Positions 16,380-25,426 of a stretch of 64,000 nucleotides of DNA are shown here, piece by piece. Origin of the DNA: Akkermansiaceae bacterium (GTDB taxonomy: Bacteria; Verrucomicrobiota; Verrucomicrobiia; Verrucomicrobiales; Akkermansiaceae); the NCBI GenBank assembly GCA_905182405.1, contig CAJJBQ010000001.1:1798001-1862000 (forward strand). Reading direction: 5' to 3'. Both the position numbers and the translations under genes were made by a program. The first letter of the stretch is position 1. Every line of letters begins with the position of its first letter. The notes under the pieces are model-generated. The model was given only the letters and a program-made list of their open reading frames with translations. It ran no database searches and was not told the DNA's origin.

Positions 16380-17711
16380 ATGACAGCTGAGCTTGAGCGC
16401 CTTTTTGTGCATCTTAGATTTCCCAGTATCTCAACCGATTCCACCCATGCAGATGATGTCCGAGCGAATGCGGAGTGGCTCAAGGGCCAGTTCGAAGGAA
16501 TAGGGTTGGCTACGGAACTCCACGAGACTCCGAAACATCCGATTGTGATCGCTCGAAATGAGTATGAGGAGGGGCGAAGAACCGTGCTGATATACGGGCA
16601 CTACGATGTGCAGCCAGTTGATCCCATAGAGCTTTGGGACTCGCCTCCATTTGAACCTGAGCTTCGCGACGGTAAGATCTGGTGCCGAGGAAGTGCTGAT
16701 AACAAGGGGCAGCATTTTGTACACCTCCTTGGTGCCGAAAAGACGATTCAAGAAGAAGGGGGGTTGCCGCTCAACGTCATTTTCCTCATTGAAGGAGAAG
16801 AAGAGATCGGTTCTCCGAATCTCGTGCCTTTTCTCGAAAAGCATAAAGGGGATTTGGCCTGCGATATTATTGCGGTCTCCGACACCGGAATGGTGGCGCC
16901 AGGAGTGCCGACTCTCGGTTACGGTCTTCGTGGAATTACCTGCCTTGAAGTTAAGATCAAAGGGCCATCAGGCGATCTTCATTCCGGAGTTTATGGCGGA
17001 GCAGTGGCAAATCCTGCGTCGGCGGCAGCGCGCTTAGTGGCAAGCTTGCATCATGATGATGGAAAAATCGCGGTTGAGGGATTCTATGATGCCGTGATTC
17101 CTCTCGAGGAGTGGGAGCGTGAAATGTGGTCGAAAGTTCCCGGAGCAGCCGATGACGATTTTTTGAAGACGACGGGCGCTTCGGCGCCTTTTGGTGAGCC
17201 CGGCTACTCAATGGCCGAACGTCTTTGGGCGCGTCCTACGGTGGAGGTGAATGGAATCGGTTCCGGTTACCAAGGGGAAGGGTCGAAGACTGTTCTTCCA
17301 GCTGAGGCAATGTTCAAGCTCTCGTGCCGTCTCGTGCCTGGACAAGATCCCGACATCGTGCAGCAACAAGTGATCTCTCATCTCGAAAACCACTGTCCTC
17401 CGGGGGTCTCAATCGAGATTGAAAAAGGCCACTCCGGGAAGGCTTATCATAACGATCCTCATTCTAAATTTGGGAAAGCTGGACAGGCTGCCCTTGAAAA
17501 GAGTTTTGGTCGTGCGCCCGTTTTAATTCGAGAAGGAGGAAGTATTCCGATTATTCAAGATATGAAAGAGATTCTCGGTTCGGATTCTTTGATGTTGGGG
17601 CTGGCGCTTCCGGATTGCCAAATCCACGCGCCCAATGAAAATTTCTCCGTGGAGAATTTCGAGAAAGGAATCGAAATGAGCCGCGCCCTTTTACGTGAAC
17701 TTGCCAAGTAA
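16380..17711 (+). CDS. M20 family zinc dipeptidase
   Basis: 443 residues of the M20 metallopeptidase family (dipeptidase / CNDP-like branch). Metal and catalytic residues are visible: IYGHYDVQPVD (first metal His and catalytic Asp), CRGSADNKGQ (bridging Asp), EGEEEIGSPN (catalytic Glu and metal Glu), SDTG, and a late His in CQIHAPNENF. The dimerisation domain starts at LEVKIKGPSGDLHSGVYGG. The enzyme should cleave short peptides in the cytoplasm. ATG 16380 is preferred over an upstream non-ATG codon. Its stop overlaps the glnS start by one base (TAATG). Confidence 0.9.
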   Translation: MTAELERLFVHLRFPSISTDSTHADDVRANAEWLKGQFEGIGLATELHETPKHPIVIARNEYEEGRRTVLIYGHYDVQPVDPIELWDSPPFEPELRDGKIWCRGSADNKGQHFVHLLGAEKTIQEEGGLPLNVIFLIEGEEEIGSPNLVPFLEKHKGDLACDIIAVSDTGMVAPGVPTLGYGLRGITCLEVKIKGPSGDLHSGVYGGAVANPASAAARLVASLHHDDGKIAVEGFYDAVIPLEEWEREMWSKVPGAADDDFLKTTGASAPFGEPGYSMAERLWARPTVEVNGIGSGYQGEGSKTVLPAEAMFKLSCRLVPGQDPDIVQQQVISHLENHCPPGVSIEIEKGHSGKAYHNDPHSKFGKAGQAALEKSFGRAPVLIREGGSIPIIQDMKEILGSDSLMLGLALPDCQIHAPNENFSVENFEKGIEMSRALLRELAK

Positions 17712-19381
17712 TGAGTGACGATCAAAAAGACTTTATTCGCGAAATCATCGCGGCCGATCTGGAGAGCGGGAAACATCGTGCTCCGATCACGCGATTTCCT
17801 CCGGAGCCCAACGGCTACTTGCACATCGGTCACGCTAAAGCGATCGGCGTCAATTTCGGTCTCGCAAAAGAATATGCCGAGGCTGGGGCGCGTTGCCACT
17901 TGCGTTTCGATGACACCAATCCAGTGAAGGAGGATGCCGAATACGTTGATGCCATTAAAAAGGACATCGCATGGCTTGGCTATGAGTGGGGCGAGCACCT
18001 TTATTTTGCGAGTGACTACTTCGAGTATTTCTACGGATGCGCGGTGGCCTTGATTGAAAAAGGACTCGCTTACGTTGACACCCAAACGCCTGAAGAGATT
18101 CGTGCCCAGCGTGGGAAAGTTCATGAAGCGGGAACGGCATCTCCGCATCGCGCTCGTTCGGTGGATGAAAATCTGGAGCTCTTTAAGGGGATGCGCGGCG
18201 GGGAAATCGAAGACGGTGGTGCAGTTCTTCGCGCGAATATCGATATGGAGTCGGGTAATATGAATATGCGAGATCCCGTTCTCTATCGTGTTTTGCATGC
18301 GGCGCACCACAAGACTGGTGACGCATGGTGCATCTATCCGATGTATGACTTCGCGCATCCTCTTGAAGATGCCAAGGAGCACATTACGCACTCGCTTTGC
18401 TCGTTGGAATTCGAGAATCATCGGCCCCTTTACGACTGGGTCGTAGACAATTGTCCGGTGGCATCGAAGCCGCGTCAGATCGAGTTCGCGCGCTTGAATA
18501 TTGGCTACACTGTGATGAGTAAGCGGATGTTTATTCAGCTGGTTGAGGAGAATCACGTGGGAGGATGGGATGATCCTCGCATGTCGACGCTGAGCGGAAT
18601 GCGTCGACGCGGGTATCCGCCCGAAGCGATCCGGACTTTTGTTGAAAAGGTGGGACTGACAAAACAGAATTCACTTTCCGACTTCGCGCTCCTTGAATTC
18701 GAAGTTCGAGGCTACCTCAACAATGTCGCTTTGAGAAAAATGGCGGTGCTGGATCCGGTGAAGATCGTCATCACAAACTATCCCGAAGACGCGAGCGAAC
18801 TCGTGGATCTTCCGAATAATCCGCAGGATGAAAGCGCGGGAACTCGTCAGCTGACTTTTGCTCGAGAGATTTGGATCGAACGTGAGGATTTTCTCATCGA
18901 TGCGCCGAAGAAGTTTTTCCGCCTGAAGCCCGAAGGCGCCGTTCGTTTACGTGGTGCCTATATTATTCAGCACGTTGGACACGAACTGGATGATTCAGGA
19001 GAGGTGAGCGAGATTTATTGTGAGTTGATTCCTAACACGATCGGCCAATCTGCTCCTGAAGGAATCAAGTGCAAGACGGCGATTCACTGGATCGCCTGTC
19101 AGGAAGCGATCGATTCCGAAGTGCGGCTCTATGATCGGCTCTTTACTGAAGAGATCCCAGACAATGCGGAAGGTGGATACATTTCCGCGCTTAACCCTGA
19201 CAGTCTGAAAGTGATTTCGGGGGCGAAGGTTGAGCCGAGTCTAGCGGAAATGTCTCCGGGAACTCACTGCCAATTCGAGAGGCTTGGATATTTCTGCACC
19301 GATAGCGAGGACCACGATCCAGCTCAACCGGTCTTCAATCGCATCGTGACGCTACGGGATTCATGGGCGAAGAAAGGGTAA
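17711..19381 (+). CDS. glnS: Glutaminyl-tRNA synthetase
   Basis: Charges tRNA-Gln with glutamine. The class I signature FPPEPNGYLHIGHAKAIGVN (HIGH) and VMSKRMF (KMSKS loop) are present, with RFDDTNPVKEDAEYVDAI and WLGYEWGEHLYFASDYF typical of GlnRS rather than GluRS. The C-terminal half has the two beta-barrels that read the anticodon. 556 residues is normal for the E. coli type. Direct charging by GlnS means GatCAB is not strictly needed for Gln-tRNA. Start overlaps the M20 gene by one base and the next gene begins four bases after the stop, so the three are one operon. Confidence 0.96.
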   Translation: MSDDQKDFIREIIAADLESGKHRAPITRFPPEPNGYLHIGHAKAIGVNFGLAKEYAEAGARCHLRFDDTNPVKEDAEYVDAIKKDIAWLGYEWGEHLYFASDYFEYFYGCAVALIEKGLAYVDTQTPEEIRAQRGKVHEAGTASPHRARSVDENLELFKGMRGGEIEDGGAVLRANIDMESGNMNMRDPVLYRVLHAAHHKTGDAWCIYPMYDFAHPLEDAKEHITHSLCSLEFENHRPLYDWVVDNCPVASKPRQIEFARLNIGYTVMSKRMFIQLVEENHVGGWDDPRMSTLSGMRRRGYPPEAIRTFVEKVGLTKQNSLSDFALLEFEVRGYLNNVALRKMAVLDPVKIVITNYPEDASELVDLPNNPQDESAGTRQLTFAREIWIEREDFLIDAPKKFFRLKPEGAVRLRGAYIIQHVGHELDDSGEVSEIYCELIPNTIGQSAPEGIKCKTAIHWIACQEAIDSEVRLYDRLFTEEIPDNAEGGYISALNPDSLKVISGAKVEPSLAEMSPGTHCQFERLGYFCTDSEDHDPAQPVFNRIVTLRDSWAKKG

Positions 19382-19385
19382 CTTT

Positions 19386-20603
19386 GTGAGCGGTCGCTTT
19401 CCCTGGAAAGGACACCCTTACTGGCTAGCGGCGGTCTTCTTTATGGTGGCCGGGGTGCCGGGCTTCTGGTTCCCCGCGCTTAGCAATATTCTCATTTCCG
19501 GCGGGTTAGGGGAGCTTAAGGAAACGGCCTTTATGATTCCGAGCATCGCTGGGATCCTTTCGCCTTTGGTCTTTGCAGCTCAGGTTGATCAACGCTTCGA
19601 AGCTCAGAAGGTTCTGGGGTGGATCATGCTCAGCGGTTCAGTTTTTCTTTTTCTCGCCTTTCATTCGATTGAAGCAGGTTGGGGGGGCTCAGCCTTTCTT
19701 GCTCTCTTTGCGATCAATGCGCTCATCAGTGTGCCGGCGTGGTCGCTCTTGAATACCGTGGCTCTCGCGAGCCTTGAGGATCCCGGTAAGAGCTTTGGGC
19801 TCTTTCGTGTCTGGGGCACGGTGGGTTGGATGATTGCCGGAATCGCGGTGAGTCTCCTTGCCTTGGATTTTTCGCCCATGGCGGGGAAGTTAGCAGCTGG
19901 ATTTCGTGTTATCGCGGGACTCGCGTGTTTTTTTCTTAAACCGGTGAAGCCGAAAGGTGGACCTCCTAAGTCGCTTTCTGATGCCTTGGGTTTCGGGGCT
20001 TTTCGAATTTTCAAGGATCGCGATCAGCGCGTCTACTTTCTGACGGCCTTTCTATTTTATATTCCGCTTGCTTCGTTTTATTTACACACTCCTGTTCATT
20101 TTAAAGAAATGGGGGTGGTTCGCGTGAGCGCCATGATGTCGACGGGGCAGATCTTAGAAATTGTGGCGATGCTTGCGATGGGAACGGTGATTGCCCGATT
20201 TAGGGTGAAACAAATTCTCTTTACCGCTCTTTTCTTAGGGGTGCTGCGTTATGGGCTTTGCGCGATGGGTGCGCATTTTGACCACCTGAGCTGGCTCATT
20301 TTTGGAGTGATGCTTCATGGGATTACCTGGACCTTTTTTGTGGAGGCTGGAAGGGTTTTTGTCGACCGTCGAGTCGAGCGAGGAATTCGCACTCAGGCAC
20401 AAGCTCTCATGGGTTTTGTGACGAGCGGAGTGGCTGGAGTTTTAGGAGTCTTCACGGTGAAGTTTCTTCATCAGCATTTTGTTCTCGCTGAGGGTGCTGC
20501 GGGCTGGGGCACATACTGGGGCGTTTTATCGGGGCTTTGTCTCCTGTCGCTTCTCCTTTTTGGACTGGGATATCGAGGGACGGCTTCGAATCCTGCTCGT
20601 TAG
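19386..20603 (+). CDS. MFS transporter, nucleoside:H+ symporter-like
   Basis: 405 residues with about 12 hydrophobic segments. The segment LEDPGKSFGLFRVWGTVGWMIAG is the recognisable motif of the NupG/XapB (Nuc_H_symport) branch of the major facilitator superfamily; the opening segment (YWLAAVFFMVAGVPGFWFPALS) also fits. Members take up nucleosides with protons. GTG 19386 is the likely start, with GAAAGGG inside the end of glnS as ribosome site. The specific substrate is inferred from family only. Confidence 0.8.
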   Translation: MSGRFPWKGHPYWLAAVFFMVAGVPGFWFPALSNILISGGLGELKETAFMIPSIAGILSPLVFAAQVDQRFEAQKVLGWIMLSGSVFLFLAFHSIEAGWGGSAFLALFAINALISVPAWSLLNTVALASLEDPGKSFGLFRVWGTVGWMIAGIAVSLLALDFSPMAGKLAAGFRVIAGLACFFLKPVKPKGGPPKSLSDALGFGAFRIFKDRDQRVYFLTAFLFYIPLASFYLHTPVHFKEMGVVRVSAMMSTGQILEIVAMLAMGTVIARFRVKQILFTALFLGVLRYGLCAMGAHFDHLSWLIFGVMLHGITWTFFVEAGRVFVDRRVERGIRTQAQALMGFVTSGVAGVLGVFTVKFLHQHFVLAEGAAGWGTYWGVLSGLCLLSLLLFGLGYRGTASNPAR

Positions 20604-20659
20604 ATTTTTGCCGAGGAAAGAGTTGGCCCTTCGGATTGATAAGAATAGTTTCTTCTCCG

Positions 20660-21919
20660 ATGAAGCCAGCAACCAAGACCCACGAATTGAACACCCTGAA
20701 TAAGAATGTTCGTGGTGCTACTGAAGCTCACCTTGAAGAAACGGGGGGGCTGCTTCGGCTTTCTCCGACTTGGGTTCCAAGATCATTCCTTCAGCCGGGG
20801 CTGCGTCTAAAACTTCATCCGGATGACACCTATGCCTATGGACTAAGTCGAGGTGGAATTGATGAACGGTGGTTCGGGTCGACTACCGTGACCGCCAATG
20901 AAGGGCGCGCTGAGGACGAGGGGCTTTCCTATGTGGTGGTTGGGAAAGAGCGATTCACTCTTCGGGATGTGATTGAGGAATGCGGTGCCGATATCATCGG
21001 CGAGTCAATTTGGCAGAGGTATCGCAAGTGGCCGGTTTACTCTAAATTTTTCGACAATATGGGCCCCATTCCCCACCACCTTCATCAGAGCTTCGAGCAG
21101 GCCACTCTCGTTGGGCAGGAAGGGAAACCCGAGTCCTATTATTTTCCTCCGCAGCATAATAACGTGGGAAATAATTTCCCCTATACCTTTATGGGCTTTG
21201 AACCGGGGACGACCCGTCAACAAGTCTACGATTGCATCGCGAATTGGGAAAAGGGTGACAACAAGATCCTGGAGCTATCAAAGGCATACAAGCTACAGCC
21301 CGGAACCGGTTGGCTCATCGATCCCTGCATTCTTCATGCGCCAGGGTCACTCTGCACATACGAGCCCCAGTGGGGATCGGATGTTTTTGGGATGTACCAA
21401 AATCTCGTGGAGGGGCGTGAGGTGCCGTGGTCGCTCCTCGTGAAGGACATGCCGGAGGAGAGCCATCAGGACATCGATTTCATTATTGATCAAATCGATT
21501 GGGAGAAGAATCTCGATCCAAATTTTAAGGACAAGCACTACCTTGAACCCGTTACCTCTGAGAAAGGGGATGGCTTTCACGATCGATGGATCGTTTACGG
21601 GAAGGTCGATGGTTTTCAGTATTTCACGGCGAAGGAACTCACCGTGGAACCTGGCAAGAAGGCACTCATCAAGGACAATGGAGCTTATTCAGCGATCGTG
21701 GTCCAAGGAGAAGGAAGCGCGAACAAGCTTCGCTTGAGTTGTCCTAAGCTCTTGCGTTTCGATGAACTTTCGGAGGATGAGTTTTTCGCAACTGAGCAAG
21801 CTGCGAAGGACGGAATCACATTTGAAAATACCAGTGCCACTGAACCGCTCGTCCTTCTCAGATATTTCGGGCCCGAAGTGAATCCCGACGCTCCTGAAAT
21901 GGGGGACTATCGCTCATAG
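20660..21919 (+). CDS. Cupin-type protein related to type I mannose-6-phosphate isomerases
   Basis: 419 residues from ATG 20660 (MKPATKTHELNTLNKNV). The centre has HHLHQSFEQATLVGQEGKPE followed by QHNNVGNNFPYTFMGFEPG, i.e. clustered His/Glu ligands like the zinc site of class I phosphomannose isomerases, and later LQPGTGWLIDPCILHAPGS, a second cupin-like strand pair. The C-terminal third is another beta-rich domain (YFTAKELTVEPGKKALIKD). A sugar-phosphate isomerase or related cupin enzyme is plausible but not certain. An open frame reaches upstream into the transporter gene; the chosen start avoids this. Gap to the transporter gene is 56 bases. Confidence 0.6.
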   Translation: MKPATKTHELNTLNKNVRGATEAHLEETGGLLRLSPTWVPRSFLQPGLRLKLHPDDTYAYGLSRGGIDERWFGSTTVTANEGRAEDEGLSYVVVGKERFTLRDVIEECGADIIGESIWQRYRKWPVYSKFFDNMGPIPHHLHQSFEQATLVGQEGKPESYYFPPQHNNVGNNFPYTFMGFEPGTTRQQVYDCIANWEKGDNKILELSKAYKLQPGTGWLIDPCILHAPGSLCTYEPQWGSDVFGMYQNLVEGREVPWSLLVKDMPEESHQDIDFIIDQIDWEKNLDPNFKDKHYLEPVTSEKGDGFHDRWIVYGKVDGFQYFTAKELTVEPGKKALIKDNGAYSAIVVQGEGSANKLRLSCPKLLRFDELSEDEFFATEQAAKDGITFENTSATEPLVLLRYFGPEVNPDAPEMGDYRS

Positions 21920-21958
21920 GTGTATGAGGAGCGCCTTGCTGGAAATCTGCTGTCTCAA

Positions 21959-23080
21959 CTATGCGAGCCCTTGGATGAACTTCGTGAACCATGCTGCCCC
22001 TTCTTCCAAGTCTTTGATGTGAATGAATTCATCGGCGGTGTGCGCCTGATCGATTGATCCCGGTCCCAGGCAGATTGAGGGTAAGCCAGCATCGGATAGG
22101 TGGGCTGCGTCTGAGAACCATGGAGCGCCGGCGAGCTTGAGGTCAGGTTGAATCGATTGAAGTCGTTTCAACCAAGGGTGATCAGTGGGCATGTCCATCG
22201 GGGGATACTCGAAAGAAGGAGCGATGGTGACTCCCGAGCCCTCAAGGAATTCTTTAACGCGACTGAAGGTGTCAATTTCTTCAATCATGTCCGGAACGGT
22301 GCGAAAATCGACAGTCGCGGTGGCGAAGTCGGGCACGATGTTTGTCCGGCTGCCTCCGCTAATCGTTCCAATATTAGCGGTGCCTCTTCCTAAAACGGGA
22401 TGATGATAGTGAGAAAGGGCGGGAGCGAGTTCGGTGTCGATTCGATGGAGAGCGCGAATCAGTTTGAGAATGGCATTTTCTCCGAGTTGAGGTTGGGAGG
22501 CATGGGTCGCTTTACCTTTCGATTCCAGAGTGGCCCACAGACAGCCCTTTGTGCAGTGGACTGCTTCGAGGGAAGTGGGTTCGCCCACGATGGCGAATTC
22601 GTAGTCACTGGCGTGGTGCTCTGCGAAATGGCGCGATCCGGGTTGGCTTGATTCCTCGCCCATGAAACCAACGAAATCGACGGCCACCGGGAGATCTGCA
22701 AGACGATGGGCGTTTTCTTTGAGTCCCCAAAGCATAGTGGCCATTGGGCCTTTGGTGTCTGATGCTCCGCGCCCCCAGATTCTCTTGTCCCGGATTTTTG
22801 CGGCGTAGGGATCGACGGTCATTCCTGTTACACTGACGGTATCGAGGTGAGGGCCGAGAAGGATACGGGGCCGGTTTACGGGGCCTGGTGCTCTCGCGAT
22901 GATATTGGGTCTGCCGGGTTCAGCCTCCTCGTATTTGATTTGAAACCCCAAGGGTTCGAGGAAGGCTCCAATGAAGAGAGCCATTTTCTTTTCGCCTTCA
23001 GGACAAAGGCCCGGATCTCCGTCGGGATTGACGGAGGGGATTTGAATGAGGGCCTGAAGAAGCTCGATGACCGAATTCAT
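21959..23080 (-). CDS. M20 family deacylase, ArgE/DapE type
   Basis: 373 residues. LLGPHLDTVSV (metal His, catalytic Asp), GRGASDTKGPMATML (bridging Asp), GFMGEESSQPGS (catalytic and metal Glu), IVGEPTSLEAVHCTKG and a late DAAHLSDAGLPSICLGPG (last metal His region) define the ArgE/DapE/CPG2 branch. Such enzymes remove acetyl or succinyl groups from amino acids such as N-acetylornithine or N-succinyl-diaminopimelate. With no arg or dap genes around it, the substrate cannot be assigned. Transcribed alone, divergent from the ThuA gene. Confidence 0.87.
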   Translation of the reverse strand: MNSVIELLQALIQIPSVNPDGDPGLCPEGEKKMALFIGAFLEPLGFQIKYEEAEPGRPNIIARAPGPVNRPRILLGPHLDTVSVTGMTVDPYAAKIRDKRIWGRGASDTKGPMATMLWGLKENAHRLADLPVAVDFVGFMGEESSQPGSRHFAEHHASDYEFAIVGEPTSLEAVHCTKGCLWATLESKGKATHASQPQLGENAILKLIRALHRIDTELAPALSHYHHPVLGRGTANIGTISGGSRTNIVPDFATATVDFRTVPDMIEEIDTFSRVKEFLEGSGVTIAPSFEYPPMDMPTDHPWLKRLQSIQPDLKLAGAPWFSDAAHLSDAGLPSICLGPGSIDQAHTADEFIHIKDLEEGAAWFTKFIQGLA

Positions 23081-23162
23081 GAAAGAGAAATAGCGAATTT
23101 AGCGTTTTAAGGAATCTTTTAGTCTTGGCATTGTTCGGGCAAAAAGTTGTCATCTCAATACT

Positions 23163-24068
23163 ATGAAAAACCGCATTACTCTTACTATCTCAGTTCTCGC
23201 GCTCGCGAGCTTCGCTTGGTTGGGCTTCGCTAAGTCCACCACTTCGCCCTCGGAGGGCAAGCTTAAGGTCCTGATCCTTGACGGACAAAACAATCATGCT
23301 TGGAAGGAGACCACCCCCGTGATGGTCGACGCTCTGGAAATAAGCGGCCGATTCTCAGTTGATGTCTCAACAACTCCTGGAAATAAAGGAACGGAAGAGG
23401 AGTGGGCCAAGTGGCGTCCTGATTTCTCCGAGTATGATCTCGTTGTGACGAACTACAACGGCCAGATGTGGCCAGGTGACGTCCGTAGCTCTTTCGTTAG
23501 TTACATGAAGAACGGCGGCGGATTTGTGGTGGTTCATGCCGCAGACAATGCCTTTGGACTTTGGCCTGAATATAACGAAATGATCGGCCTTGGCGGCTGG
23601 GGCGGACGCAACGAGAAGTCTGGTCCTTATGTTTACTTTAAAGACGGAAAAGCCGTCCGTGATGAGTCGAAAGGTAAGGGCGGAAATCATGGGCCTCAGC
23701 ATGAATTCGTAGTGACCAATCGCAAAGCTGATCACCCAATTACCAAGGGGATGCCTGAAAAGTGGCTTCACACCAAAGACGAACTCTATGACATGCTTCG
23801 CGGACCTGCGAAAAACATGACCGTTCTGGCAACTTCCCCTAGCCAAAGCACGAATCGCGATGAGCCCATGATGATGGCGCTTGATTACGGCAAGGGCCGT
23901 GTTTTCCACACCACGCTTGGTCATGCTGATTACTCGATGAAATGTCAGGGCTTCTACACGACGCTTCAGCGTGGTGCAGAATGGGTTGCCGGAGAAGAGG
24001 TCACCATCGCTTGGCCTGATAATTTCCCTACTGCTGAGAAGACGTCGCCCGTCGAACTCAGCAAATAG
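23163..24068 (+). CDS. Secreted ThuA-domain protein
   Basis: A signal peptide (MKNRITLTISVLALASFAWLGFA) precedes a ThuA fold, a class I glutamine-amidotransferase-like domain. Matches: LKVLILDGQNNHAWKETTP, YDLVVTNYNGQMWP, FVSYMKNGGGFVVVHAADNAF, HEFVVTNRKADHPITKGMP and RVFHTTLGHADYSM. ThuA-like proteins are common in Planctomycetes and Verrucomicrobia, often next to carbohydrate degradation genes; the enzymatic activity of most, including this one, is not established. 301 residues. The next gene starts at the base after its stop. Confidence 0.88.
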   Translation: MKNRITLTISVLALASFAWLGFAKSTTSPSEGKLKVLILDGQNNHAWKETTPVMVDALEISGRFSVDVSTTPGNKGTEEEWAKWRPDFSEYDLVVTNYNGQMWPGDVRSSFVSYMKNGGGFVVVHAADNAFGLWPEYNEMIGLGGWGGRNEKSGPYVYFKDGKAVRDESKGKGGNHGPQHEFVVTNRKADHPITKGMPEKWLHTKDELYDMLRGPAKNMTVLATSPSQSTNRDEPMMMALDYGKGRVFHTTLGHADYSMKCQGFYTTLQRGAEWVAGEEVTIAWPDNFPTAEKTSPVELSK

Positions 24069-24938
24069 ATGTTGGGGCTCTCGGGCGCAGTCTGGTTGCC
24101 GTTTCTCGGGGCTGCGCTTCATCCTTTGTTGGGATGGTGTGTGCAGCGCGGTTCGGCTGGAGGAGTGCGTCTTGGTGCCATCGTGGGGATCGCGAACCTC
24201 ATCACGGCGACCATATTTATCGCCTATCTTCGTCCCGAATTCGATCTGCGCCTTGTCGGGAAAGACTGGTGGGCCGTAGGCAACGGCCTCCTGTTTTTTC
24301 TAGGACAGTGGTTCTCGATTCAATCCGTGAAGTCAGGGGATCTAGCGGTGCATTCTTCGGCACTGGGAATCAAGGTTGTGATTGTGGCCTTCTTTTCAAT
24401 GTTGGTTGGCTTAGAAATGAGCTCCTTTGGCTTGGTCGTGGGAGTGGTTTTGGCGGTCCTGGCAGTTTTTCTTGTGGCAGGCGGAAGTATCGAAGGATGG
24501 AGGATTCATCGGCAGACGGTGGGTTTGACCCTGGTGGCCTGTCTCTTTTTCGGAACCAATGATTTTTTGACAGGGTGGCAGGCTCAGTCGGTCGGGACAG
24601 GTCGATGGATGTGCCTCATGATTGGAACATCGGGATTGGTGTCCCTGGGCTTTGTCTTTCGTCGGCGTGAATCCTTCGTGTTGATGAAAAAGGAGCCAAT
24701 TCTTGGGATCGTAGTTCTCGGCGCAGGTCTTGCGCTTGGGTTGCAGTCCCTTTGGGTGAACATTGCCTTCAGTGAATACCAGCAGCCGACGCTGAGCAAT
24801 GTCGTCTACTCGTCACGAGGGGTAATGGCGGTGCTTTTTTTGATGTTGATTGGAAAAAAGGCGGATCATCAATTTCGGGGAAGGCAGGCGGGAGGGGCTG
24901 TCCTGATGGTTGTTGCTTTGATCATCGTGCTTCTTTAA
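24069..24938 (+). CDS. DMT/EamA-like permease
   Basis: 289 residues with about ten hydrophobic segments arranged as two halves (the second starting near VGLTLVACLFFGTNDFLTGW), as in drug/metabolite transporters. The late segment (EYQQPTLSNVVYSSRGVMAVLF) followed by GRQAGGAVLMVVALIIVLL is typical of the last EamA repeat. Substrate unknown. Immediately downstream of the ThuA gene (stop TAG followed by ATG), so probably coexpressed with it. Confidence 0.78.
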   Translation: MLGLSGAVWLPFLGAALHPLLGWCVQRGSAGGVRLGAIVGIANLITATIFIAYLRPEFDLRLVGKDWWAVGNGLLFFLGQWFSIQSVKSGDLAVHSSALGIKVVIVAFFSMLVGLEMSSFGLVVGVVLAVLAVFLVAGGSIEGWRIHRQTVGLTLVACLFFGTNDFLTGWQAQSVGTGRWMCLMIGTSGLVSLGFVFRRRESFVLMKKEPILGIVVLGAGLALGLQSLWVNIAFSEYQQPTLSNVVYSSRGVMAVLFLMLIGKKADHQFRGRQAGGAVLMVVALIIVLL

Positions 24939-24981
24939 TCGAAGTGATGACCTTCCACCTTTCGATTTCTCAATGAATCAG

Positions 24982-25395
24982 CTAAGAAAGTGCGATGGTG
25001 GCTCGTTTCTTCATCTCGGCAGCCATGAGGGTCAGGGCATTTGCGCGAGTGGGCGCAAGGTGCTCTCTGAGGCCTGTTCTGTCGATAAATGACATGTCGG
25101 CCTGGATGACGTCCTCAGGCGTCTCTCCATTGAGAACACGGACAAAAAGGGCAATCATTCCTTTTGTAATGACGGAATCGGAGTCGGCTAGGTAGCTCAT
25201 CTTCCCGTCGACACAGTCAGCTTCGAGCCAGACTTGGGATTGGCAGCCTCTGATGAGTCGATCCCCTGTTTGGAGATCGCCGTTCATTGCTGGGAGTCTC
25301 TTCCCCAGGCTGATGACATATTCATACCGCTCGGTCCAATCCTGGAAGAGTTCGAGTTCTTCGACTAGCTCTTGTTGCTTCTCCGAAATGTTCAC
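24982..25395 (-). CDS. sufE: Sulfur acceptor protein SufE
   Basis: SufE takes persulfide sulfur from SufS and passes it to the Fe-S scaffold. The family core is clear: ELFQDWTERYEYVISLGKRLP, then RLIRGCQSQVWLEA, where the Cys of GCQSQVW is the acceptor. The family N-terminus (ISEKQQELVEEL) is preceded by GTG at 25395, which leaves 31 bases after sufS; the ATG at 25467 would overlap sufS by 41 bases and add 24 residues that do not match. Second gene of a sufS-sufE unit. Confidence 0.93.
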   Translation of the reverse strand: MNISEKQQELVEELELFQDWTERYEYVISLGKRLPAMNGDLQTGDRLIRGCQSQVWLEADCVDGKMSYLADSDSVITKGMIALFVRVLNGETPEDVIQADMSFIDRTGLREHLAPTRANALTLMAAEMKKRATIALS

Positions 25396-25426
25396 GGCGG
25401 ATAGGTAGGGGAGAAAATGGGAAAAA

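Noticed and set aside
17555..18556. 333-codon minus-strand frame across the M20 peptidase and glnS
   Set aside because: Shadow frame: both plus-strand genes have complete catalytic motifs over the same stretch.
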